NCBI RefSeq assembly: GCF_041260155.1
Contig: NC_091936.1
Span: 38,886,866 to 38,950,865, forward strand
Reading direction: 5' to 3'
Length of the DNA stretch: 64,000 nucleotides
DNA from: Ptychodera flava
Lineage: Eukaryota > Hemichordata > Enteropneusta > Ptychoderidae
The position numbers and the translations under genes are program-made. How positions within the stretch are numbered: the stretch's first letter is position 1; each line of letters opens with the position of its first letter. Below, one piece after another: positions 12,915 to 59,941 of this stretch. The notes below the pieces were generated by a model. The model was not told where the DNA came from. It worked only from the letters and a program-made list of their open reading frames with translations, and did no database searches.

Positions 12915-13146
12915 CTCATGACTTTGTAACAAGGCTTCTCAATATTCAATTGTCTCTGAGCAATAGCTGTAGCTTTTTGAATATGTTGTAATTAGTTTTC
13001 TTAATTTTTCTGAGTTTTCTTTATAAAGAAGTACACCTTATCATATATAGAAGAAGAAGCAAACCTTCAATTCAATCAAAAGCCAATCGTTACAAAGTTA
13101 TGAGTCGAGGGTAAAGTAAGTCTTGACCATTTTTCAACGTATACAC

Positions 13147-13179
13147 CATGGAGGTAGAAGGAGAGCTTCTACCTCCATG
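13147..13179. mobile_element. Micro-palindrome CATGGAGGTA, copy A
   Basis: A perfect 14-bp arm (CATGGAGGTAGAAG) and its inverse enclose a 5-base loop, 33 bp in all. Flanks are TATACAC on the left and CATACAC on the right, a 7-bp direct repeat with one mismatch. Four related palindromes occur elsewhere in the window with the same outer arm and the same flank length. Confidence 0.7.
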
Positions 13180-13269
13180 CATACACTGATACATTTGAAA
13201 GTGTCTATTCAAGGTGTTAATTAATTCAGTGTTAGGTATGCAGTATGTAAGGAAGGGTCTTGGCTAAAT

Positions 13270-13530
13270 TTGGAACTAATTGTCCATTCAGATTTATGCA
13301 AGGGTTCAATATTCATTTTGAACGCTGCACAAGAAAGTTTAGATCAAGACTCTCTGATTTTACACTATCACGAACATTTTCTATGCGTTCTGCCTTCTTC
13401 CTTTGTACTTTCAATGAGTGGACAGAAGTTACATATCGTAAGAGATAATCTCTTTCAGCGATTTATCATAGTTGGTTTAGGCCCCGATGCTAAAAAAACT
13501 GAAGATAGAGTTTTGCTGTTCACATGGTAA
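13270..13530 (+). other. Unassigned 86-codon open frame
   Basis: The frame starts with ATG and has a protein-like composition, with alternating hydrophobic and charged residues and no low complexity. No family is recognised, and no flanking exons or splice sites support it. It may be a chance frame or a relic exon. Confidence 0.15.
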
Positions 13531-13576
13531 TTTTAATGCAGATGAGTAATGTGTAGAAGATGTGCGATAGTCTGGC

Positions 13577-14525
13577 GTTTCCCAGGCACGTCATGACAGT
13601 CTCGTGCTGGGGCTACCAGGCTTTGACCTGGAGAAGGGGTTTGGCATTAGACTAGGAGCAGCCTTTCCCCTCCCTGCCGGCGGTAACACCCTCATGGGGT
13701 GCGAGATATTCGGAGTCACACCGTTTCCGTCATCGCCATTTTCTTTTCCTCTATAGGAAAGGCAAACTGTAATCTATAACAAGAAACTTAAACAAATAAT
13801 TATTTTTAAACGTCTATAATGCACTACTTCATACTTTTTTATCTATTAAGGATCAAAAATAATTTAATACATTTACTTTGTAACGCACTTAATTTGTAGA
13901 CACGTCTGACCATAACGGATCTACAATAATTTATAATATTCATACGGAATAGTATATACATATCTAAGATAATCTCAATTTATAATATAATCATATTAGA
14001 TGCCTATCATTTTGTATATTAATGCTTATGTATTGTCACCAAAATGTCAAAACTTCCGTCAATACATTATCTATTGAGACGACAATGAATGAAGTAAACT
14101 GGTGTGTACATGAATTCGACATTTTACTTAAGTAGCTATCTGGGCATAAGCCATTGCATGTTGATTAATCGATGTTATAACTTCACAAGACAGTGCCGTC
14201 AGTTTATCTATTAAAATTAAGAAGAGAAAATTTACTGCCCCGAGGAGCAGAAAAATTCCACAAACTGTACACGTTCACAGATGTAAGATATTTATATCTT
14301 TGAAATTCTTCTTCTTAAATTAGCCTTTCCTTTGAAGAAAAAATGTGTTTGACCACGGGCGATAACGGAATTGATGAGCCTCCGAAGATCTCGCACACCA
14401 TATCTCGCACCCATAGGGTGTTATAAGTGGCAGGGAGGGGTAAGAAGGCTGCTGGTCCGTAATGTCAAACCTCATTTTCCGGTCAAAGCCCCTTGGCCCC
14501 GGCACGAGACTGTCAGGAAGCGCCA
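13577..14525. mobile_element. Foldback element with ~195-bp inverted arms
   Basis: The left arm (13,577-13,769) and right arm (14,319-14,525) are diverged inverted copies. Shared blocks include TGACAGTCTCGTGC, CCCCTCCCTGCC, TAACACCCT and GTGCGAGAT. The ~550-bp centre is AT-rich with no open frame. A pentanucleotide (AAAAC)n run at 14,564-14,591 lies just outside the right arm, so a head-to-head pair of short retroposons is an alternative to a foldback DNA element. Confidence 0.6.
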
Positions 14526-14563
14526 AGTTTATTCAAGACCTCATTTGTATAAAATCACATCAA

Positions 14564-14591
14564 AACAAAACAAAACAAAACAAAACAAAAC
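14564..14591. repeat. (AAAAC)n microsatellite
   Basis: About six AAAAC units. It could be the tail of a retroposed sequence ending at the neighbouring repeat arm. Confidence 0.8.
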
Positions 14592-14916
14592 CAAATTTAT
14601 ATATAGCTTCGTTCAACTTAAATCACCTATGATAAAACACCAAAACAGACTATATCACGCAATGTAAATGGGTCATCTCTGGTCTTCAAACTTACGACTG
14701 CACCGTACACATATTGCTCACATAGCTAATGGCGGGTTCTACGTGATTTCAATTATTTGAAAGGTTGGGACACAAATGAATTATCTTTTCATTTTTTAAA
14801 ATGTAATTTAAATCAGGAAGCCTGCATCTACTTTTTTTTGCATATTGTCTTTAGTATGCTTACAGCTATCTTCTTGGGCAAACAAAGCACTCTGCGAGAC
14901 GGTGGGCTATAAGTTT

Positions 14917-15066
14917 AGACAGGCTCGAAAAACAAACCAACAGATGAAACAATTGTATGCATTTTGGATTGACGTAAGGTCACTCAGGGTCATCAACCTC
15001 TCAAGTTCACCGGAGAAAAAAGTTTTATGCATGCCTTGCTTTGCTGTTTTTGTTGGTTACGATTAA
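14917..15066 (+). repeat. Dispersed repeat, inverted partner at 16,850-17,015
   Basis: The segment with GGTCATCAACCTCTCAAGTT and GCATGCCTTGCTTTGCTGTT is matched, inverted and diverged, by 16,850-17,015. Translating both gives similar peptides, but this only reflects shared repeat ancestry. Confidence 0.5.
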
Positions 15067-15069
15067 TTT

Positions 15070-15430
15070 AGAGAAAGTATTTAGCCGATGCCCTGTGATA
15101 ACCAAATGTGATGAAATCTGCTGCAGATACTGATCCGACTGATATCTAACTGTGGTGTAAAGCATTTAGTAGTGTGGAGTTAATTAAGGGTTCATTTGCA
15201 TATTTAATGAACTTTGTAGTGACATTACTCTAAAATTACAGCATTAAATTTAATGTTGATCTGATAGATTTCTAAGTGTCCCATGAAGCATTGAGCAGTG
15301 TCAAGTTAATTAACAGCTCATTTGCATATCAAATAAAGTTTTGTAATTAGTGATTAAACTCTGAGAGTACTGTGCGAATTTGATAAAACCTGCTACATAT
15401 AGTGATATAACAGATATCTGATTGTTCTGT
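15070..15430. repeat. Relatives of the 4.9-kb tandem repeat
   Basis: At least two units contain CTCATTTGCATATC or its variant, CTGCTACATATAGTGATA, and a GATATCTGA-type motif seen in the array at 4,900-5,640. The unit spacing is about 130-150 bp. Confidence 0.5.
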
Positions 15431-16403
15431 GAAGCGTACTACTATTAATGAACCAGTTGTAAAACACGTTAGCATATTCAGTTCACATCTGGTTTTATTT
15501 ATATATTATTACACTTTGTCCAAAGATGATTGGCCGACTGAGATAGATGCAAAGCATCTGTACAAAAGCCTGTCTCCCACAACACACTACAAAATAAGGA
15601 ACAAGAGAGCCTGACATAATAAACATCGCAAGAATTTGAAGACAATTCAACAATAAAAGAAAACTAAAATATCTGTATATGGGAAGATCTGCATTTACTA
15701 CAGAAGCAGCAGGTCATCCATGTACAAGTGTTTTGTTGACCAAATTAATATAAAGTTTGTCCACTATCATTGTTTTATTGCCCGGTAAGATGCGAGAGTT
15801 GAATTGATAATTTTTAATCGGCAGATGAATTATTCTATGAAAAGAGGTATGTGTAAGGAAAGAGTGTTAAACTGGTAAATTCTCAGTGCTCTTGAATCAG
15901 CAATGAGACTTGTGTTTATGTATGAAAATGGAAACAACAAAATTATAAATATTTTTGAAATATACTCCAAAAATATATTTATGCGTTACGACACTGGAGA
16001 AGTTGGCAGAATTCAATCTCTGTTTTTAATCAACGATTGTAAGATAATGAAGCGTGTGTCTAGTCAGTGATTACTGGTTTCTTTCTAGCTTGACTAAATT
16101 TCGTTTAGAATACGCAATGCAAACAACACTCCCATATTCCAGTGTGAGGGCGTTTTTGGTAGCTCCGCCGGAGCAAAGTTTTCAAGCCTTGTAAGACTTG
16201 AAGGAGAAGAATGCATTCTCAGTGAGAATGCATATGATGATCTTTTAGTTAAATCTTTGAGTTAAATGACTGATTTTTTGATTTTTTTTCCCAGAAAAGT
16301 TGCATTGTAATTTTGACACATTCACAGTTATGTACATATGTATTGCGTAGGTCAGCGGAGCGGAAATTATTGCTCTGGCTCGCGAGAATGATATAAGTTT
16401 TCC

Positions 16404-16602
16404 AATGCAGAAATTCTTGTTTAACTTGAGGTTAACATGTGAATTGTACCTGATAAAAGACTTTTGATACTCCTACGGATGTGTAAAGTGAGGTGAGGCA
16501 GGTGAGGAGCCGGTGTCAAAAAATGTCCCTCTCAAGAAAGCAGAGGCGAGTACTCGGCCTTGTGAGGGCGTTTTTGGTAACCCCGAGATAAAAGCCCCGC
16601 CG
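16404..16602 (+). repeat. ~200-bp direct repeat, first copy
   Basis: The segment runs from ATGCAGAAATTCTTGTTTAA to GTGAGGGCGTTTTTGGTAAC plus a CCGCC end. It recurs directly at 17,129-17,333. The GTGAGGGCGTTTTTGGT end is also seen alone at about 16,144-16,160, and a variant at 20,324. Confidence 0.7.
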
Positions 16603-16849
16603 CAGTGGTCAAAAAGTCCCGAAATATCCGAATTTTCCTTTTTTTCCCTCGAAATTCAAATATATAAACTTGTTTTGCAGATTTAGCTTGTATTCACGCA
16701 TATAATTGACCTTTTTTCGATATACAGCCAGCTAGCAGGTCAATTATTGTTGGATTAATAGCCTCCACAGGTAAGGTAAGCTTTAATGCAGCCAAAACCC
16801 TAAGAGATTTTAATGATCGTTTTTAGAAAACGTTTAGCTACGAAACATC

Positions 16850-17015
16850 GGCCATCTTCTATAAATCAATTGGGAAAAAACAGCAAAGACTTGCATGCCT
16901 AAAACTCTTTTTTCCAGTGTACTTGTAAAATCAATGACCCTTATTGACCCCCATGTCAATACAAAGTGCAAAAAATTGTTGGTTTTGTTGCTTTGTCTTT
17001 TGTGCCGTGTCTGAA
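16850..17015 (-). repeat. Inverted partner of the 14,917 repeat
   Basis: The reverse complement matches 14,917-15,066 through the GGTCATTGA and GCATGCAAGTCTTTGCTGTT blocks. It sits between the two 200-bp direct repeats, giving a mosaic of repeats at 14.9-17.3 kb. Confidence 0.5.
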
Positions 17016-17128
17016 CTTTTTTCAAATAGTGGGTCCTTTGTATAGATGAGTTCGTTGAGTGTCATGCGGAGTGCTTTGGTTATCCATAGTCTGCAAGGAA
17101 AGTTATACCTGAGTTTGAATTTTCAAAC

Positions 17129-17333
17129 ATGCAGAAATTCTTGTTTAACTTGAGATTAATATGTAAAAGATACCTCATAAAAACCGTTTCATACTCATGT
17201 GGATATATTAAATTAAGTGATATGAATTTGTGTCACAAAATGTTGTCTCTCTTATCTCAAGGAAGCAGGGGCAAGTACTCGGCCGTGTGAGGGCGTTTTT
17301 GGTTACCCTAAGGGAGAAAAAAAAGCTCCGCCG
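17129..17333 (+). repeat. ~200-bp direct repeat, second copy
   Basis: Diverged copy of 16,404-16,602 about 725 bp downstream. It shares the start, the AGTACTCGGCC block and the GTGTGAGGGCGTTTTTGGT end. Confidence 0.7.
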
Positions 17334-17476
17334 GCACTTCAGCAGGTAAAAAGATGTCTCTAAAGGAAGATATCGATACACGATGACATTAACAATTTGA
17401 GTATTATATTTCACACACTAGCTCTCACAACACAGATAGAGTCTGCCATGATGAGTGTTCTGCTTTAATCTTCAGT

Positions 17477-17833
17477 TTAAGGTAGTATGCCCCCCAAAAG
17501 TGAAAGACTTAAGCTTTTGCCCAAACTTTCCTCAAAGAATATTTCAATCATTCTCTTTAAAATTCAAGAATAAAAATCGGGGGTCTTCATGCGAATTTGG
17601 AACTAGAGAAAAGAATAACCAAGATTTGCCGACATTTGAAATTCAAAATAGTCCTCATCTCTGTGTTAACTCTATGGAGAAAAATAAAATTTTCAATTTT
17701 CGAAAAACTAATCCGGTGAAAAGTTTTCTTACACCAAGTGCTTTAAAAACGAACCCCAAAAGTGGTAGATAAGAAAATAATTGAAACAGTTTGAGGGGCC
17801 AAATATCTGTACCCGAGGCACCATCTACCTTAA
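17477..17833 (+). mobile_element. TTAA-flanked MITE, family TTAAGGTAG, copy 1
   Basis: The ends TTAAGGTAGTATGCC and GGCACCATCTACCTTAA are inverted, with TTAA on both sides. Length is 357 bp. The interior contains AAAGTGAAAGACTTAAGC and a GTTAACTCTATGGAGAAAAA block. Diverged copies lie at 24,427-24,806 (inverted), 57,115-57,475 and, internally deleted, 58,950-59,048. The 105-codon frame across it is repeat sequence and not a gene. Confidence 0.75.
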
Positions 17834-17839
17834 TAACCT

Positions 17840-20400
17840 GCGATGTGAAGACTCTTGATATCATTATATGAAAGTATGAAAGCAGAATAATGGAACAGAT
17901 GTTTATTGTAAATCCCTTTTCAATAACACAGTCATAATGAAAAACAATTTTTCCATGAGTTGTGTTTGTTTACACAACAGTTTAAAGCTAACTTTACCAT
18001 CCGCTGCTTGTAGATTTACTCTGTTCACAACATAGTAACTGAACCAATGCATCTGTTCATCTTTAAAAGTCTTTAGAGAGACAATCGTGATGGGCTTGAC
18101 AGTGAAAGAATTGGTGAATATATTCCTCTTCAAATGTTGTGCAAGTATAATATGAAAAGATATTTAATATGCATTTTACAGTTTCTGTGTGAAGAATCAC
18201 AGTCATTGTGAATGTGTTGTTTCTTATTGTGTCACATTTCATCAGGAGTACAATAAGTTTTCGATTGATCTTTTCAAAAAATTGATACATATTTTGGTCA
18301 TGTGACATGTCTGTTGCCAAAGGTTCTTGGATGGTCCAATCAAAAGCGTCAATTTTGTATGCAATCAAACAGTCCTACTACCGTAGTTTTAGCACATTGT
18401 CGCATCAGCGGGGAATATTGAATTTAAAAGTTGTCTCTTTGTTAATATATTTAATATTATATTTTTAATTATAATTAATATATTTTCAGCTTTCAGAGAT
18501 GACATCTTCATTTATATGCCCTACTGACATAACAATTACCACACAATAGCGCTGTATATATCCGAAAGATGTAGCCAGCAACTCGCTTTACTGTTAGGGG
18601 AATCGGTGTATTGTATGCACTGGATGGGAATTTGACCTTTTCTGAAAAAGAAATCTTGAAAGATACATTTTGAGTTTGCGTCCCAATTTGCATTCTGTTT
18701 GTAGATTTTGTGTCAACTTGCGCTGTATCAAAATGGCAACTGCGCATACATGTGCAGTTGCTGTAAGTTAGTATGATTTACATGTAAACACTTAAAGTGG
18801 ACACCAGTGCATATAAACTTTGTTCTTAGAACGTGTTACCACCTGTATCACATCATTTTTATCAAATTTTCAACACCCCCATTTACATCATAGCACTGTA
18901 TTTTGAAAGTCAGATTCAGAGAATATCATCATTTTTCAGTTCAGATGTTCAAGAGTTTGGTGTTTTGTTAAGGTAGCATAAGGAATAAAAAGGATTAAAA
19001 AATTTGCTATTATCTCCCTCAAACAAAGACAACACAACTCTTTTAATTAATATTTAATTTTGTTTTATTTTGTTCTGTATTCTATCTGTCACTGTACATT
19101 CTAGAACACCTTCAAAGTGTTGGGTGTACATACAAATACTAAAAAAAATCTATTCACATTTACATCTTCCTCTGTAAAAACAAAAATACTTCAATTCAAA
19201 GACCAAAAGATTGCTTATTCCTCTGATGTTAGAAACTTTTTTTCCCAGAAATCATTGCACTGAAAATTTTTTATAAATCTCTCATGACTGAAAAAATCAA
19301 ATGCTGTATTTCTGTATATGCCACCTATCCATAACGGCAGATAACGGAATACATAATGCCATCAGTGAACCAACAACAAAAATGAGAATTGTGTGATTTT
19401 TCTGTTACAAGATTAGCAAGATGGCTCCTGTTATGATGTAAAAAGAATGCCAAGTACAATGCTGGATACTGACATTCAAACTCTGTATCTCAATTTTGAT
19501 GACAAAGTCAGAAAGTTGTTGCTCATCAAAAGTTTTGTAATACTGATACCGTGTTATCCTGCATGAAAACTTGCAAATTGATGGTTGAAAATAGCACATT
19601 TTTACATAAAATCTGTACCCTTTGTTGTGGGAAAGTGTTAAAATTCACTGACGCTAAATTGGCAGTATTACAGAGAAAAGTTGTGCTATGCTTCAGAAAT
19701 GCCAGAGGAATATTACGAACAAAAAGTTTTGTGGCTGAAAAAAAATTTGTATTTGATGTTCTTGCACAGACTATAAAACTTTGTGATTATAACTTTTCTA
19801 AACATGAACTTTCTCTTGATATCATTATCATGAACTGTTGATATCAATTGACTGATGCTTTAAGAAAGTTTGTATTGCTTGTGGTACTTCTAAGTATTCT
19901 CCAAGGGACTGACAGTGTTAAAATCATGTGTTTAATTTCTTCCTGTAAGGGATCTGCATTCCTGATGAAATGTGGTAACTTTTCAGGATTGACAGCATCA
20001 TTTCAGTTTCATACATAGATGGAGCTGTTATTTTTGATTTTGGAAGGAAATTATGTGGATTGACTGAACAATGCATAGCATGGTGTGAAATTCTACAGCA
20101 TTAATAAGTAGGCCAGGAGACTTTGAATTGTATGAAGATTACAATGCATGTAGTACCTGCCTTCTGTAGTGCATTTGTGATCCATCGACCAAGCCAAGGA
20201 ACATAGTCAATTAACATAGCACCCCATAGAAGCCGCATCCAAACCCTTGACCTGACACAATCTATCCCATAATCAAAATGCTGGCCCCATTACAGCTCAC
20301 GTTACAACAATAACCTTGTCAAGTTGAGGGCGCTTTTGGTGTCAATACTTCAGCTGCATTGAATACAACTGATCAAGTTCATGTGTTCAGAATGAGTTTA
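17840..20400. other. Intergenic, downstream of IDH
   Basis: No gene is recognised. Open frames at 18,063-18,368 (minus) and 19,551-19,841 (plus) show no domain. The part nearest 20.8 kb probably includes the IDH 3' UTR, whose end is not certain. Confidence 0.4.
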
Positions 20401-20416
20401 GATCCTTCAGTAGCAT

Positions 20417-20422
20417 TTTAAT
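20417..20422 (-). promoter_or_regulatory. Candidate poly(A) signal (ATTAAA) for IDH
   Basis: ATTAAA on the minus strand about 390 bases after the IDH stop codon. No AATAAA is seen on that strand between here and the stop codon. This is a guess from sequence alone. Confidence 0.25.
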
Positions 20423-20810
20423 ACCAGCATCGATGTTGTACTCCATCTTTCCTACTCAGTACAAGTTATAAATACAATGTAGATACATTCAGAAGGGAGA
20501 ACCTTTTTCATGAAAACTGGAATAGTTCATCTCTACAGATGTGGCCTTCACATTTGAAATGTAAAAAATTAAAAAACTCATGACCTTAAAATATTAAAAT
20601 TACCAAAATGAAAACACTTAGCCATATTTCAATGTAAATTGATGAGTTAGTTCTTGACGTCCCTTTCAAGTTTTACCCCAAATTATGACCAAAAATAATA
20701 CTGAAAATTTTACTAACTAAACACTAACAATGACAATGTCAATAAAAAATTCATAAAACTGTTCATGTTGACTTTGCCGGCATTCTTCTTCTTTCATTGT
20801 TCGAACGGAA

Positions 20811-41996
<21,186 letters not shown>

Positions 41997-41999
41997 CGT

Positions 42000-44590
42000 T
42001 TTGCCGGATATTGTTCTGAAAAATCGGCAGACAAGGGAGACGTTAACACGAACGTTGCCTACGTTGCAGTTGCACTGAGTGTACTATACGTAACTCATTC
42101 ACTGGCAAGTCATTCACAGATTGAATCAGTCTGCACGATGACCGGGCTTTTCCGGTACCATTGCATGACGGGTAATATAGGCAAGAATGGCGTCTTTCAG
42201 TGGCGTCATTGAAAGTAAACAAAAGCCAGCAATATCGCCAAAATAAAGACGCGGTTTTCTCATAAACTGAGATATATTTTCACTGTTTTTGAGATGGTAA
42301 GTGTCGGCTATAGGTCTGAAGAATATTGTCGACAAATGTTTTGGCAATATACATATTTTAAAATATAATTTCATCACTTTTCAATTGGATAGCTAAAATG
42401 ACTTGATTTTGAACGAACTCAACTTTCAAAATTTGTAATTTTGGTCTAAAGACACAATCGCCAAACTATGCCGATTAACGTACCCCATTGTCAATGTAAA
42501 CGTAAAATAAAGTCATCTGGTTCACTAGGCACGCGATCGTCGGCAGAAATGGAGCGAATTCACGTGTGTGAATATACGGCAAAATATGAAAATTTTGTAA
42601 ATTTTGTGGCATAATCCTGCTGTTGAGGACGACGCTGCTTGAAAAAGGCTACAAGTGTCACTTTTAGCATAGCTTCCACAATACAGTAAACGGGTGCTAA
42701 AGTCCCGCCCGCTCGGCTGGTGACCTCACTGCACCCAGAAATGGAAGGTACATTTTCTATGGGGTTGACAGGACCTCTCTTTGAAACTTTGTAATTTTTG
42801 GTCTAAAAATCATGTAGACAATTTAGTATGAAAAGTAAGGCCTTTAGGTATTACTAATTGTTTAAAAATGATTAATCATTACTGTGGTTCATCAAAATGT
42901 GTTCTAAGCACTGTTAACTTTTGAGCGAAACAATGAAAAACCCTAAAATTTTCAAGCCGATTATGTTCCACCTAAGTACCGTCAGACTAATGCAAACCTC
43001 TCCAATCGGCAATGGTTTACTCCTGGCAACATACAGCTTCATATTACTCATCGGGGGCTTGCCCCCTCGTCGGTAATTGCTCTGATTGACACGATTGCGA
43101 GTAACTTGCAGTGAAAACCATTGATTGACACATGTCAAATCCAAGTCGTAAGGGCGCGAAGCGCGGTACTAGCCAATCCCTTACACTTTCTTGAATGCAG
43201 CTGAGCTGACTGTTATTGCCCTCAAAGTATGACTCATCAGCTATGCCTTAATAAGGTAAAATAGGCGTAGATAATCAAGAAAACCCAGGCTAACGACGTG
43301 GCGGGAAAATCGCATATGTTGTAAACAAATGCTCATGAATAGTATCACATGACATCTCAAAGCTGCGCCTATTGGTTGAATGGCTAGACATAATGAGGTC
43401 ATGCATATGAGCTGTCGTGTATTACTCGCTTGTGCGTGCTCATTCCATCGGCGAGCCACTCGAAATGCACGAAACTTGCACAATACGGAATAACTTGTCG
43501 GCGTATGAGTGCATTTTCTGTAGTAGAGGTTGCTAATTACAACTGCATTCAGAGGTAACTTTTGGTAGCCCGTATTTGTTGAAAAGATCCAGACAACTAA
43601 ATTTCTGTCGATCTCACAACTGGTCTACGTCTGCGATCGCAGGCAGTGTTGCAAGTGTTCGATCAAAGGGTCATACTGCTGCCCGTCACTGCCCGACAGG
43701 CAATTTACCTTCCAATGTGTGTAATTAGTCGATATCTCTGTACCACAGCCCATTACTCTCTGTAAAACCAAACAAAATAATAGTCCTAGCGGTCGATTTT
43801 CCAGCGAGTGTCAACGATCATCTGTGGTATGCCCATGCAACGATGATCGTATCCAGTATCCACACACTGCCCGTCAGGAAATTATATTGATGACAGCTTT
43901 GAGACAGGATTCAGTCATTGTGAGTAAAAACAGACTCATATAGTTTGTAGCTTTCTATAAATGTGGCAGTACTCTTTTGGGGCTGGTACACATCAGCAGG
44001 GGCTAAACAGCAGCTCTTTGCCGTGGTGTTTAGACATCGAATCTTGACAGTACGGCATGCAGTCGACGGGTAGTTGGACCGGTCGGGAAGTTCATGTGAT
44101 CGCTATATTTAGACCTTTCAATCTAGGTTCGTTCCAGCAAAGCCATTTTTGTACCTATCTTTATTTCTACTCTAGAAAGATAATTAGCTTTAAATTTGAT
44201 CCGTAACTTAAGAACCGTGTGAGTTTCTTGTTTTGATGTTATAGCATCGACAGCGGTCAACTCTCGTCGAAGTGTCAACCATTTATGCGCAGGGTGGGAA
44301 ATTTAACTGTCATAGAACACATGCATAGGGCCTACTGAGGTTCTCAACGTCTTCAAATTATCAAGAAAATAGTTATTTTAATTAAATAAATTACAAATAA
44401 TATCAAATTATTGTAAAATATCTTCATGTGACAACAAATATTAATTGTTATTTATACCTTAGTGAGTGAACCCACCCATTAAAGAAAATGGTTTCTGACA
44501 TGATGTCACACATGCCAATCACCCTACAATACCCAATCAAATCACTGGTACCGGCCACACCTCAAAAGCCGGGTTATCGTGCAGACTGAA
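42000..44590. promoter_or_regulatory. Intergenic space between divergent IDH1 and CPSF3
   Basis: About 2.7 kb separates the two start codons. No open frame of note is present. It is somewhat CpG-richer than the flanking introns and should hold both promoters. No TATA box is evident for IDH. Confidence 0.5.
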
Positions 44591-44592
44591 TA

Positions 44593-44603
44593 GGAAGTGA
44601 CGT
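44593..44603 (+). promoter_or_regulatory. ETS/CRE-like site upstream of CPSF3
   Basis: GGAAGTGACGT combines an ETS core (GGAAGT) and a CRE half-site (TGACGT), 67 bases before the start codon. Such composites are common in TATA-less housekeeping promoters. Confidence 0.5.
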
Positions 44604-44626
44604 TTCACCATAAATAGGGGTTGCAA

Positions 44627-44634
44627 TCTCGCGA
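44627..44634 (+). promoter_or_regulatory. TCTCGCGA box upstream of CPSF3
   Basis: TCTCGCGA, a known core-promoter motif of animal housekeeping genes, 36 bases before the ATG. Confidence 0.55.
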
Positions 44635-44669
44635 TAAAAGTTGGCAATGTACGAGATGTTGAAACAAAG

Positions 44670-58798
<14,129 letters not shown>

Positions 58799-58949
58799 GA
58801 CAAGATGGCCGCTTTTATTTTGACAGAGCAATAAACCTGCCAAGTCATTGCTTGGCTGAGTTCTATCAACATTGCTTGTTTTGTGAGCAACATGACAGTA
58901 TTATTTTGTCTTTTCATGTAGCGACAACTGTGAGCTCATGTTGTTTACT

Positions 58950-59048
58950 AAAGGTAGTATGCACTTCAAAAGTGAAAGACTTAATCAGGAAAGAGTTGTA
59001 AAAAATGTGAAAGTCCAAATATCTATCCTGAGGCGCATTCTACCCAAG
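58950..59048 (+). mobile_element. TTAAGGTAG family MITE, internally deleted copy 4
   Basis: AAGGTAGTATGCACTTC and the AAAGTGAAAGACTTAA block join directly to CCTGAGGCGCATTCTACCC. About 260 bp of the interior is missing. It lies in the probable CPSF3 3' UTR. Confidence 0.6.
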
Positions 59049-59935
59049 TAGTGTAAGCCATTCTATGTTGACAGTACATGTTTGAACCTTCCTATTTTGA
59101 CAATGATTTGTAAGAATGAGATGTATAGTTTTCACTGTTAATACCAGATATTGTCATACGTAAGAGAGATATGGTCCTAAGTTTCGCTCAGTCGCTGCCT
59201 TTTAAATTGTTGTAGTCATGACAAAACTGTCGGTATTTACTGTAATTTGTACAAATTTAGCTCACCCAGTGCATAGAGAAATGCATAAAGATTGTTCATC
59301 TTTGTAAATTCACGCTCTGCTGACCAGGTACTTTTGTATCAAAGCATCGTTGACTTTTGACTTGTTTTGTCGACCTGAGTGAGTGTGCAACAAATAACTG
59401 CCATGCTTTGCTGAGCTGCAGTCAATTATCTCCACTGTACAATAAGACTACAATATCCATCATTCAAGGCAGGGCTGTAACCTTCCTCTTAAGGGTACAG
59501 CCCTATCTTGAGCAAGTCTTCAAGGCAACTGTACAACAGGAACTGATAACAGTAATTAGAAGAGTAATTTATTGTTTCTCAGTACTTCAGGTCTTGAGTG
59601 ATATGTACATGTGATGGAGCTCAGCTTCAGTGCTTTTCCTGTTGTGTACAGTTTCATGTCAAGTTTCATCCTCACCTCTGAGGGCCAAATTGACTGAACC
59701 AACCATGAAAATGAAACATTGATGCCACATATAGGGCTGACACTTATTGTCCTGTATTATGTAGTGGCTGATTTTGCCCAAGAAAGTATCAATAGAACAT
59801 TCCACCGATTACCAGGAGTGTAAGCATAGCGTAATTTGATTATTTTCACTTTTCTACAGTATGAAAGTTCTTTGGACAGATGTAGTCGTTTTCCCGGAGA
59901 ACGTGATAGACTGTGTATTTTTACTGCCAAATTTG

Positions 59936-59941
59936 AATAAA
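59936..59941 (+). promoter_or_regulatory. CPSF3: Candidate poly(A) signal for CPSF3
   Basis: AATAAATAAA about 1.1 kb after the stop codon, followed by a GT-rich stretch. An earlier AATAAA at 58,830-58,835 is only 32 bases after the stop and less likely. Confidence 0.4.

Noticed and set aside
13147..13179. Micro-palindromes as bacterial-type terminators or CRISPR repeats
   Set aside because: The window is eukaryotic, the units are dispersed, have no regular spacers and carry target duplications.
17477..17833. 105-codon frame at 17,455-17,772 as a gene
   Set aside because: It lies almost wholly within a TTAA MITE with several diverged non-coding copies.
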